Under the pieces are notes generated by a model that was given only the letters and a program-made list of their open reading frames with translations, did not search any database and was not told where the DNA came from. From positions 1 through 40,320 of IMG/VR virus record IMGVR_UViG_3300042355_001140: 40,320 bases of DNA; one strand, written 5' to 3'. A program made the position numbers and the translations under genes. Origin of the DNA: a virus. Shown here piece by piece: positions 15,229-23,486 of the stretch; positions within the stretch are counted from its first letter, which is position 1, and each line of letters opens with the position of its first letter.

Positions 15229-17118
15229 ATGGCAACTTACGGCTATTCCACACCATACACCGGACGCGGCGACACCGGCCCGCTGCCTCCTGGCTACATG
15301 GAGGCCGCAACAGCCCCCGGGCGCAACCTGGCGATGGGCATTGCTGCCATGGGCCAGGGCCTCGGGAAGGCTATTGAGCAGTACCGCACCAAGAAGGCCG
15401 AGACCGAGGCTGCCACACAGAGCTGGGAGACCGTCTCCGGCCTCATGCAGCAGCAGTTGGCCTCTGACCCGAAGTACCTTGCCATTCAGCAGTACATGGA
15501 GACCGGGGCGCTTCCCCAGGGCGTCACCGAGCAAGACATTCCGCGGTACACCCAGCAGGTGCAGGCCGACCGGGAGATGCTCAACAAGTTCTCGGCTCTC
15601 GGTGAGAAGTTCCCGGACATGAGCCTTGCCAAGAAGAAGGCGGCTCTTGGAGACGCCGTGATGGTGTTGAACCAGTACCGGACTGATCAGCAGAACGAGG
15701 TGCGTGATGCTGCGGCTAGGCAGCAGTTGGCGCTCGGTGCGTTGCAGTTGGGTAAGGCCCAGCGCGAGGCAGAGGGTGCCCCAATGTTGTCTGAGGCAAT
15801 TGGTGCTGTTGCGGCTATGCAGCCGGGACAGGCTCCGACCATGCCTTTCGCCAATGTCACGCAGGAGATGATTGCGAGATACGGCGGCAGGCTTACTCCG
15901 GAACAGATGATCACGTTCAGGGCTGCGTTGCGTGATCAAGAAACCGAATCTCGACGTCGGTTGAATGAGCAGGCAATGGCGCAAGTTGCCCAGCTTCCTT
16001 TCCAACAGGATGTCACCGTTCCCGCTGCTCCAGCGTTCATTACGAGCAGCCTGAACATTCCCGCGGAGCAGCAGCCCTACACCCCGTTCTACCAGGTGCA
16101 GCAAGTGATGGGAGGTCAACAACAACAGCCTGATGTTGCTGCTTTTGCTCAAGGTCTTGGACGACCAGTAGCCAGGATTCCTCAACGGATTCCGATTGCC
16201 GATCAACCCCTAACGGCTGCGCCAGCTCCTCAACCTCCAGTCAGCACGCAACGTGTTCCTTTGCGTGACAAGCAGACTTTGCAGCAGCAACAAGCTGCTC
16301 GTCCTGTTGGCATCGCGCCTATCCCGCAGCGTGAGGTTCCGGCTTTCGAGTCGCAACCCATCCAACGCACGGTTACCGAGACCCAACCGGTCGGCTACCA
16401 GGACCGCTTCAAACAGGCGGTCGACGTGTTCCAGCGCCTAGGTGCCCCGATCAACCCGGAGGCCATCAGAAGCGTGATGGAGGCCACCGGAACACCTCGA
16501 CCCATCCAAGTCGAATCACAAACTCTGCCCGGCGGCATCACCGTGGTGCGTGCGGACGGCAAGGTTGATATCCTTCCTGCGCCCAAGATGGTCGAGGGTA
16601 AGGACCTGACCGAGGGGCAGGCAAAGGACGCCATGTTTGCCGCTCGTATGACCTACAACGAGGGAGTCATCAGCAAGGTGTTGTCCGGTGGATACAAACC
16701 CGGTGGCATCTTTGAGTTTGGATTCACTCCTGAAAGACTCAAGTCAGACGACCGAAAGACCTACGAGTCATCCAAGGAGAACTGGATTGAAGCTAATCTT
16801 CGTGACTTGTCTGGTGCTGCTATTGGTACTGATGAGTACAAGAAAGCTGACCTTCAGTATTTCCCTCAAGCAGGTGATTCCGCAAAACAAGTTCAACAGA
16901 AAGCAAAGTTGCGCAAGATTGTTGAAAACTCACTGCGTGCAGGTATTGGCCGTAACGCTGACTTCTACATCCAGCAGATACTTGGTGGTGCTCAAGAACA
17001 GAAACCGGCTGCATCTGCTCTGCTCTCTGACCCCCGTGTTGCCGCCATCCGAGCACGTCAGGCTTCAGGAGCCATCACCAAGCAGCAGGCCATCCAGCAA
17101 ATCGAATCCCTCAAATGA
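15229..17118 (+). CDS. Gln/Ala-rich internal virion (ejection) protein, 629 aa
   Basis: The protein begins with a Gly/Pro/Tyr/Thr segment, continues with long helices rich in Gln, Ala, Glu, Met and Lys (about residues 25-330), then has Gln/Pro-rich low-complexity linkers (about 330-400) and a more ordered C-terminal half. High Gln/Ala content, lack of Cys, length, and position just before the giant multidomain protein fit the gp15-type member of the T7 ejectosome, which builds the tube across the periplasm. No enzymatic motif is visible. The ATG follows 3 bases after the upstream stop, and the end overlaps the next gene by ATGA. Confidence 0.65.
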   Translation: MATYGYSTPYTGRGDTGPLPPGYMEAATAPGRNLAMGIAAMGQGLGKAIEQYRTKKAETEAATQSWETVSGLMQQQLASDPKYLAIQQYMETGALPQGVTEQDIPRYTQQVQADREMLNKFSALGEKFPDMSLAKKKAALGDAVMVLNQYRTDQQNEVRDAAARQQLALGALQLGKAQREAEGAPMLSEAIGAVAAMQPGQAPTMPFANVTQEMIARYGGRLTPEQMITFRAALRDQETESRRRLNEQAMAQVAQLPFQQDVTVPAAPAFITSSLNIPAEQQPYTPFYQVQQVMGGQQQQPDVAAFAQGLGRPVARIPQRIPIADQPLTAAPAPQPPVSTQRVPLRDKQTLQQQQAARPVGIAPIPQREVPAFESQPIQRTVTETQPVGYQDRFKQAVDVFQRLGAPINPEAIRSVMEATGTPRPIQVESQTLPGGITVVRADGKVDILPAPKMVEGKDLTEGQAKDAMFAARMTYNEGVISKVLSGGYKPGGIFEFGFTPERLKSDDRKTYESSKENWIEANLRDLSGAAIGTDEYKKADLQYFPQAGDSAKQVQQKAKLRKIVENSLRAGIGRNADFYIQQILGGAQEQKPAASALLSDPRVAAIRARQASGAITKQQAIQQIESLK

Positions 17119-20100
17119 CCCTATCCAAAGCAGACATCGACTTGTTGTTCGGCCCAGAACCAGCAGACAGCGTCGAAAGCCTGCTGGATGCTCCGGTTAC
17201 CGGCGAGGATATCTCGCTGGCAATGCAGGACCCTGCTTTCACGCCAACGCAGGCAGACTACCTGAAGTACGAGGAGTACGCGAAGAACAAGCAGACCGAC
17301 TGGATCAACACCATCGCGCAGTCTGTAGATGCTGCCGCCAACATGATCGGTGGCGCTATCTCTGAGGGAGCCCAAGGTGCCGTAATCAATCCGCTCAACT
17401 ACATCGAGGGCGCGGCTCAAGGCACCCGGCAGCTCTACGGTCTTGTGGCTCAATCGCAAGATCCCGGATCACCACTCTTCAAGTTCAAGGATCTCGTGGC
17501 TGGCAGTGGCACCGTGCAGTCACGGTACGAGCAGTTTCTTGATGCTCGAGACTTTGCCAACAGATCCGCACGGCTTGAACGTGGTGAGGACTTTCTGGCA
17601 ATCCAACCAGAGTTCACCAACCCGGAGTTTGTCCAGGGCGTGTCCATGATCCTTGATCCGACTCTGGCGTTGCCAGGCATCGGCGAGGTGCTCGGTGCCG
17701 GCAAGTTAGCCACCCGTGCAGTCGGCAAAGGTACACAACTCGCAGGACGGGCCATCACTGGCGCTGCAAGGCCATTAGAACGCTTTGCAGGTGCTGCCGA
17801 GCGCATGACAGCGGAAGCGCTTGGAATGGCTCCTGAGGCGCTCCGTAACACCGCGGCCACCGCTGGTATTGCAGGTGCTCTCGGTATTGCACCGGAGGCC
17901 GCTGCCTTCGCTGCCATCCCCGCAGGTATTCGTACTGCTCGAGAAGCCGGCGAGGCCCTGACCCGTGCCGGCGAGAACCTGATGACCCAGCCTTCGCGCA
18001 TTGGCCCTCTGGAGGCTATCGGCGCTGCACCGGGTGCTAACCTGCGCCAGCGGATGCTTGGTGTGGTCGGGCAGTACGGCGGTGACGCTGCACTGGATGC
18101 CTCACTGAGGGGTATTGCCGGAGGTATTGAAGGTGGAGTGATTGGTACAGGCTTGGGCTATTTGTCCGGAGGCGAAGAGGGGGCCGCTGCAGGCCTAGGC
18201 GCTGGTGCTGTGCAGGGCGCTGCCGGTGCTATCGGTGGCCGTGCCTACCAGAAGCTCACTGGCAAAGCTGCCGCGGAAGCCCGTGCTGGCGACCTCGGGC
18301 GATTCATCGACGCCCAACAGGACCCGACGACCAAGGCGCTGTTTCAACAGTTGCGTGATAAGCACGGCGTGGATGCGGCATCCAGCCTGATGGACTTGCA
18401 GGGCCTTGTCCGCGGCAAGTTTGGCGACGTCGAGGTGGAATATCTTTCCAGCGAAGACTTCGCCAAACGCTACAAAATCAACGCTCGGGGCGTGCAGGTG
18501 GAGAACAAAGGTGGCCGGCCTGCGGTGGTCATCAACGCCGACATCATCGGCAAGGGCACCGGCGACGGCCCGCTCTACACGCTCGGCCATGAGCTATTCC
18601 ACGCTCTTGAGAAGAGCACTCAGCTCGAGGCCGGCGCCACCGAGATCAAGAACGCTCTTGTCGGACGCTGGATTCAGGAAGGCGACGTCATCCGCAAGCT
18701 GGCCGATGGTGCATTCAGTGACGCCGAGATTGAAGCACGGTTCAACGAGTACCGAGACAAGCTAGGTGCTGGTAATGCCTCGATGGCAGACGAGCTGGCT
18801 AAGTACGACACCGTCAATAAAAAGGCCGACTACGTGGCCTCAGAGCTCGCAGCAGAGCACTTCGCCGGGCTCCTGGCCGGTCAGAAGCCTGACGCACTGC
18901 TGAAGGGATTCACGGGGCTTACCAGGCAACTTCTCGACCTGGCTCTGACCCAGAACGCCAGCCGGGCCTTGGCCGATGCCGCAGCGACTATTGAGCGCAC
19001 TTTCGGAGTCAAGCCCACCGATTCGGTCCTCTTCCCGGATCTGAAGCAGGCCTCACCCCAGGTGAACGCCATGCTGCGCGACTTGTTGCGTGCTCGGCGC
19101 AAGCTGGATGAGAAGATCAAAATCCAAGGTGAAAAGACCAAGGTAGTCCTCAAGCCAGAGGATGTGTCCAACCCGCTGGCAGCTAAGCAACTGGTCGAGC
19201 TTGGTTTAGCTGAACAGATGCCCGATGGCACGATCCGGTCAATGTCCAGCGAAGAGGTTGTGGCCCGAGAGGACAAGGACCGCGAAAGCCTTCGATCCAT
19301 CATTGAGAACACACCGGGCACAGCCCGCATGGTCGATGGTGTTGCTCAGGGTCGCTTGAGCCCGGAGCAGTTGTCTGCCATTGAGCAGTCCCAGGCAGTC
19401 AGCAGCCGGATGAAGGACAAGATCCGTGCCGCGAACGCTGCAATGGACGCTGGCAACAGCCTCAACATCACCTACAGCGCAGCGCTCAAGAAGATCATCA
19501 ACCGGCTGACTGGTAAAAAGGTCAACAGGTACAGCAGCGGCATCCGCCTCACTGACCGTGACGTGCTGCCGTATGCGTTCTACTTCTCGAAAGCGGATCA
19601 TCCGCTGATAAAGGCCATCGACATCAGCTATGTCCGGGATGCCATCCTGAAGGACACAGCCTCCAACGGTAGTGTAGGCAACGGCCTGTGGGACAACGTC
19701 GACGGGTTCATGGGCGACCTGGCGAAGTACTTTACCAACCTCGACCAGAAGGAAGGTGCCCGTAGGTCTGCCGAGATCTTTGGTTTGGAGAAGGCCAAGT
19801 ACCTTGGGGACTTCATTAACCAGAGTGAAAAGTTTGTCCGCGACTTCCGCTTGGACCGTATTGGTTCAATAGCTCCATCCGGTTTCCGCGCACGCTTCTC
19901 GGAGGAAGCCTACCAGCTCTCGAAGCAGCGCTGGATGCCTGCCGAGACCATCGGCGACAAGTCGGTCATCAACTCCGAGGAAGGTTACCGCATCATCAGC
20001 GGTGCTAAGCACAAGCTCTACGGTCCCGATGGAAAGCTCATCGGAATCTACGACACCCAAACCCAAGCAGAAAGGAAAGCAGATGCCACTCAAGCAAGGC

Positions 20101-23100
20101 TACAGCCAGAAGTCGATCAGCAGCAACGTGTCCCGGGAGATGAAGGCCGGCAAACCGCAGAAGCAGGCGGTCGCAATCGCGCTCTCGGTGGCCAAGAAGG
20201 CCAAGGCGAAGGCGGGACGGTTCGACAAGCGGGGGATGTGAGGTTCATGCCGGCTGAAGAGGAAGCGGCCAGAAAACAAGTTGCGGAAGGTCTTCCCCGG
20301 CGTGCATCTTTTGAAGCTCCAGGAGTTTCAAGGGATCAAAATGGAAACATCTACTTCAAAGGCAAAGAACCGAAAGACTGGACTCCAAAGGAGTTTGAGG
20401 AATACGGCAAAGCATTCGGCGTCGAAAACCTTGGACCTCTTTCAGAAATCACAAACATCCCCTCGGACGTGGCTGGAGATCCTGCGAGAATACCCGGCGG
20501 CCTTGAGGGCAAGTTCACGTACTACGATCTCCTCTGGCTCAAAGCCAATCCTGTCGACGTAGCAAACCTGCCAGAGACCACGCACGCCAAGCTGACAGCC
20601 AAGCTGGCGTCGACGATGGCTCCCACACCTGGGGACAAGGTTTCCAGCTTTAACTCAATTGTCTTCGGTATGCTCTCCCCGAATGCTCCGTTGCTGCCCA
20701 ATGAAATGGGGCAGGCACGATTGCGGTTCGGTTCGATGGAAGATGTGCGCAAATTTGCCAGTCTATACCCAGAGAATCCTACTAAAGAAAACCTGAAGGA
20801 GCTGAATCAACGACTCAAAAAAGAGCTAGGGTTCATCTCCGCTGGCAAGGGTGGCCTTGGCATTGCAATCACCGCGGACATATCAAACATCGTAAATGCC
20901 GCTCGATTGTTCACAAAGAACCCTGACTTCTTTGTAAAACGAGCGAACGAATCCTGGGCCGACTTTGTGGATAAACTCACCACCCAAGTCAAAGGGTTCG
21001 GAACAAAGACGGGATCATTCGGGTCGGTTTGGCAAGATCCGCTCAAGGCATCCATATCGGCCATGGACCGCCACATGGCTCGCATCTTCGGCCAGGAGTT
21101 GCTTGGAAATCCAGAGCTCCGCAAACGCTTCGATGGCATCGTTGTGGACCGCTTCAATTCGATGCTGAAGACGTCAAAGGAAGCCACATCGGCCTTCAAT
21201 CGCCGGCTCAAAAATGCCGAGGAAAAAGGGAAGCGCATTGAGGAGATCAACAAGGACGACCCGAAAACGCTCAAGACGTTAAAGGCCAAAAACCAGAAGA
21301 AAATTGACAAGATCAAAGCCGAAATGGCTTCGACATTGGATTCCTTGCCGGACCCCACAGCAACCAGGGCAAAGACCATCGACGATGTTCTAGCTCAGGC
21401 TCAAATCTACGGTTCGGATCGCGTTCAGAAGTTCGTCAACGAGGCCGTGTTTGCTGCCATGGGCAGCCGCAAGGCAACACTGCTCGCCAAGAAAGGCGGC
21501 ATCAACCCGAATGCTCCGGCGAACATTAAGTCGGTGGAGTGGGTTGAGACTCCAAAAGACTTCCAGGTAATGTCGGATTCCTACCGCTCAGCACTTGAGA
21601 TCAACGAGCGCCGGGCAAACGAGCTTGGCGTTGCTGTATTCCCTGCCCAGTGGACTCTTTGGGATCGCATTCGGGGACGGGTTGAGCCGCACGAGGTCAT
21701 GTTCCCAGGGCTCGACAAATTGCCTGCCTTGAACGACCGGCAACTAGGCGAAGCGCAGAAAGCAAACAAGGCTGCCGGATACGGAAGCACGCCGGAGGCA
21801 GGCGAGAAATGGAAACGAAAGCAAATTGACTCACCGTCCCGTCTAGCGTATTTCATGCCTGCCGGAGGAGAAAAACTTTATGAACAAACCCCAGAACAAC
21901 GAGGAGGACGTGGAGACCGAGGAGAAGGACGGTATACGTCTGGGAACCTTGCGCCGCTTGCAGGCGCTCCACAGGTCAAAGGCGCTAGTGGACCAGACCA
22001 GAGCCTGGTTGGCATCGCAGAGCGGTACGCCAGGGACAAAGGAATCGGTCTCCGTCGCCAATCGGAGTACGTTAAGGTAGACGAGGATCGCGCTCGCAGA
22101 ATTGCTCAGGCCTACGAGGAGATGCCTCATGCACCGCAAGATCCTGCGGTGCGCGAAGCCTACCAGGACCTGATCCGTCAAACCACGGATCAGTATCAAG
22201 CGCTTGAGTCAGCGGGATACAAGTTCTGGTTCATTGATAGCAACTCGGATGCGGGGCAGCAGTACGCATCATCTCCGTTCAACGCCATGCGCGACCTCCG
22301 CGCAAACAAGTCGATGGGGGTTTTCCCAACAGACTCTGGGTTTGGAACCAAGGAGGACTTCAATCCAGAATCAAACCCAATGCTTGCCGATACTGGTTTG
22401 CGTTGGCCGTTCGGTGGGCCCAACGGTGAATTGAAGCCTGTTTATGCCAACGATTTGTTCCGCGCCGTGCACGACGCTTTCGGTCATGGCATAGAGGGAT
22501 CTGGCTTCCGAGCTGAGGGCGAGGAGAATGCCTGGCAGGCGCACATCCGGCTCTTTACGGGTCCTGCTCGTGGAGCCATTACCACCGAGACCCGGGGTCA
22601 AAACAGTTGGCTGAACTACGGCCCGTATGGCGAGCGCAATCGCACAGCCAAAACAGAGGACACCGTATTCGCCGATCAGAAGACCGGGCTCATGCCGGAG
22701 TGGACTTGGAACGAGGGCATAGCACCGGACGAGGGGGCTTCTGTTGAGGGTCAGCGCTATATGCCGGAGACAATCCAGCGTGATGTAGGCCGCAATCAGG
22801 ACTTCGCCACGCCGCCTACCGACGCTGAAGCTGTTGATGCTTTAAGCTCTGAGAAAAAGGCAAAGTTTGGCGCTGCCAGAAGCATCAAACCGGGCACACA
22901 GGTGGCCGCACGCATCGACATTCCGGCCTTCCTGAGAACCGGCAAGTATGTGGTCGCAGTACATGAGCCCGATGGCGCAGCAGGTGGCCCTGGTAAGGTG
23001 ATCGGATACGATACCGTGACCCGTTTGCAGAACCCGAAGTTCGTGGTCAAGCCTGGCGTGCAGCGGATTTACGAGGGCAGGTCTGCCAAATTCCCGGTGG

Positions 23101-23486
23101 CAACGGTCGACGGCAAGATCATGGCTGACCGATCCATACCGGGTGACTTGGAGAACTACGTGCCGGTCGGGATGGACCCTAAGGAGCACGCCTACTTCTA
23201 CGACAAGCGCACCGATCAGCCCGTCATCGGTGGCTCTGAGTCTGTGAGCGTAGGCAACACGGTGTTTGTGAAGAACCCGGTGTATGGTGATCCTAGCCAG
23301 TTTGCCTTTATGCCCTCCCCCGACTCCGCCATGCCCGGGGCCTACTCGTTCCCGGGCAACTACCGGGCACTCCCGGGCAAGGCTAAAGGCTCCCTTCGCA
23401 TATACGGCCCAGCAGGCAGCCTCATAGGCATCGCCAGCAGCCTTGACGAGGCGCAACGCATCATCCGCAAGAAGGCCAAGCAATGA
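17115..23486 (+). CDS. Giant multidomain ejection protein with metallopeptidase motif, 2123 aa
   Basis: The largest gene, in the place of T7 gp16. Visible layout: a polar N-terminus; Ala/Gly-rich, weakly hydrophobic segments (about 170-300 and 330-375) with glycine-zipper character; a zincin motif HELFH at 492-496 with candidate third ligands Glu577 or Glu581; coiled-coil linkers to about 780; then modules separated by a repeated (W/F/Y)MP motif at residues 940, 1044, 1580, 1882 and 2065. The module before 1882 holds RAVHDAFGHG (His1786, His1791) and GEENAW, known to me from large polyvalent phage and mobile-element proteins. YGP-G-x-LIGI segments follow both the 940 and the 2065 motif. Likely injected into the cell, cutting envelope or host proteins. 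Two small genes appear nested in its linkers. Confidence 0.7.
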   Translation: MTLSKADIDLLFGPEPADSVESLLDAPVTGEDISLAMQDPAFTPTQADYLKYEEYAKNKQTDWINTIAQSVDAAANMIGGAISEGAQGAVINPLNYIEGAAQGTRQLYGLVAQSQDPGSPLFKFKDLVAGSGTVQSRYEQFLDARDFANRSARLERGEDFLAIQPEFTNPEFVQGVSMILDPTLALPGIGEVLGAGKLATRAVGKGTQLAGRAITGAARPLERFAGAAERMTAEALGMAPEALRNTAATAGIAGALGIAPEAAAFAAIPAGIRTAREAGEALTRAGENLMTQPSRIGPLEAIGAAPGANLRQRMLGVVGQYGGDAALDASLRGIAGGIEGGVIGTGLGYLSGGEEGAAAGLGAGAVQGAAGAIGGRAYQKLTGKAAAEARAGDLGRFIDAQQDPTTKALFQQLRDKHGVDAASSLMDLQGLVRGKFGDVEVEYLSSEDFAKRYKINARGVQVENKGGRPAVVINADIIGKGTGDGPLYTLGHELFHALEKSTQLEAGATEIKNALVGRWIQEGDVIRKLADGAFSDAEIEARFNEYRDKLGAGNASMADELAKYDTVNKKADYVASELAAEHFAGLLAGQKPDALLKGFTGLTRQLLDLALTQNASRALADAAATIERTFGVKPTDSVLFPDLKQASPQVNAMLRDLLRARRKLDEKIKIQGEKTKVVLKPEDVSNPLAAKQLVELGLAEQMPDGTIRSMSSEEVVAREDKDRESLRSIIENTPGTARMVDGVAQGRLSPEQLSAIEQSQAVSSRMKDKIRAANAAMDAGNSLNITYSAALKKIINRLTGKKVNRYSSGIRLTDRDVLPYAFYFSKADHPLIKAIDISYVRDAILKDTASNGSVGNGLWDNVDGFMGDLAKYFTNLDQKEGARRSAEIFGLEKAKYLGDFINQSEKFVRDFRLDRIGSIAPSGFRARFSEEAYQLSKQRWMPAETIGDKSVINSEEGYRIISGAKHKLYGPDGKLIGIYDTQTQAERKADATQARLQPEVDQQQRVPGDEGRQTAEAGGRNRALGGQEGQGEGGTVRQAGDVRFMPAEEEAARKQVAEGLPRRASFEAPGVSRDQNGNIYFKGKEPKDWTPKEFEEYGKAFGVENLGPLSEITNIPSDVAGDPARIPGGLEGKFTYYDLLWLKANPVDVANLPETTHAKLTAKLASTMAPTPGDKVSSFNSIVFGMLSPNAPLLPNEMGQARLRFGSMEDVRKFASLYPENPTKENLKELNQRLKKELGFISAGKGGLGIAITADISNIVNAARLFTKNPDFFVKRANESWADFVDKLTTQVKGFGTKTGSFGSVWQDPLKASISAMDRHMARIFGQELLGNPELRKRFDGIVVDRFNSMLKTSKEATSAFNRRLKNAEEKGKRIEEINKDDPKTLKTLKAKNQKKIDKIKAEMASTLDSLPDPTATRAKTIDDVLAQAQIYGSDRVQKFVNEAVFAAMGSRKATLLAKKGGINPNAPANIKSVEWVETPKDFQVMSDSYRSALEINERRANELGVAVFPAQWTLWDRIRGRVEPHEVMFPGLDKLPALNDRQLGEAQKANKAAGYGSTPEAGEKWKRKQIDSPSRLAYFMPAGGEKLYEQTPEQRGGRGDRGEGRYTSGNLAPLAGAPQVKGASGPDQSLVGIAERYARDKGIGLRRQSEYVKVDEDRARRIAQAYEEMPHAPQDPAVREAYQDLIRQTTDQYQALESAGYKFWFIDSNSDAGQQYASSPFNAMRDLRANKSMGVFPTDSGFGTKEDFNPESNPMLADTGLRWPFGGPNGELKPVYANDLFRAVHDAFGHGIEGSGFRAEGEENAWQAHIRLFTGPARGAITTETRGQNSWLNYGPYGERNRTAKTEDTVFADQKTGLMPEWTWNEGIAPDEGASVEGQRYMPETIQRDVGRNQDFATPPTDAEAVDALSSEKKAKFGAARSIKPGTQVAARIDIPAFLRTGKYVVAVHEPDGAAGGPGKVIGYDTVTRLQNPKFVVKPGVQRIYEGRSAKFPVATVDGKIMADRSIPGDLENYVPVGMDPKEHAYFYDKRTDQPVIGGSESVSVGNTVFVKNPVYGDPSQFAFMPSPDSAMPGAYSFPGNYRALPGKAKGSLRIYGPAGSLIGIASSLDEAQRIIRKKAKQ
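20083..20241 (+). CDS. Nested small basic protein in another frame of the giant gene, 52 aa
   Basis: Out of frame with the giant gene, an ATG preceded by AAAGGAAAGC opens a 52-residue frame. It opens with MPLKQGYSQKSISSN, continues with a Glu-Met-Lys-Ala-Gly section and then KPQKQAVAIAL, and ends basic. This pattern (MPLK, Ser-rich ISxNV, KPQKQAVAIAL, then Lys/Ala) is one I know from small stand-alone phage proteins of unknown function, so chance occurrence in a shadow frame is unlikely. In the giant frame the same bases encode only a Gln/Gly/Arg-rich linker (residues about 990-1042) just before the FMPA at 1044, so overprinting costs little there. Possibly DNA- or RNA-binding given its charge. 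Confidence 0.7.
   Translation: MPLKQGYSQKSISSNVSREMKAGKPQKQAVAIALSVAKKAKAKAGRFDKRGM
21880..22080 (+). CDS. Possible second nested small protein in the giant gene, 66 aa
   Basis: Out of frame with the giant gene, an ATG at 21880 follows GGAGGAG (21864-21870) by 9 bases. The product is hydrophilic: an acidic N-terminus (NNEEDVETEEKDG), a basic amphipathic helix (LRRLQALHRSKALVDQT), a Trp, and a Ser/Thr-rich tail. In the giant frame this segment is a Gly/Arg/Gln linker just after the FMPA at residue 1580, the same kind of location as the other nested gene. I do not recognise a family, so support is the ribosome-site-like sequence, the credible composition and the parallel location. It could still be a shadow frame. 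Confidence 0.45.
   Translation: MNKPQNNEEDVETEEKDGIRLGTLRRLQALHRSKALVDQTRAWLASQSGTPGTKESVSVANRSTLR

Noticed and set aside
15106-16206. 366-codon - strand frame across the Gln-rich ejection protein
   Set aside because: Leu/Arg/His-rich composition typical of the reverse of Gln/Ala-rich coding DNA; no start context and no motif.
16688-17365. 225-codon + strand frame spanning the end of one ejection gene and the start of the next
   Set aside because: Ser/Arg/Leu-rich shadow product that crosses two genes joined by an ATGA overlap; nothing recognisable.
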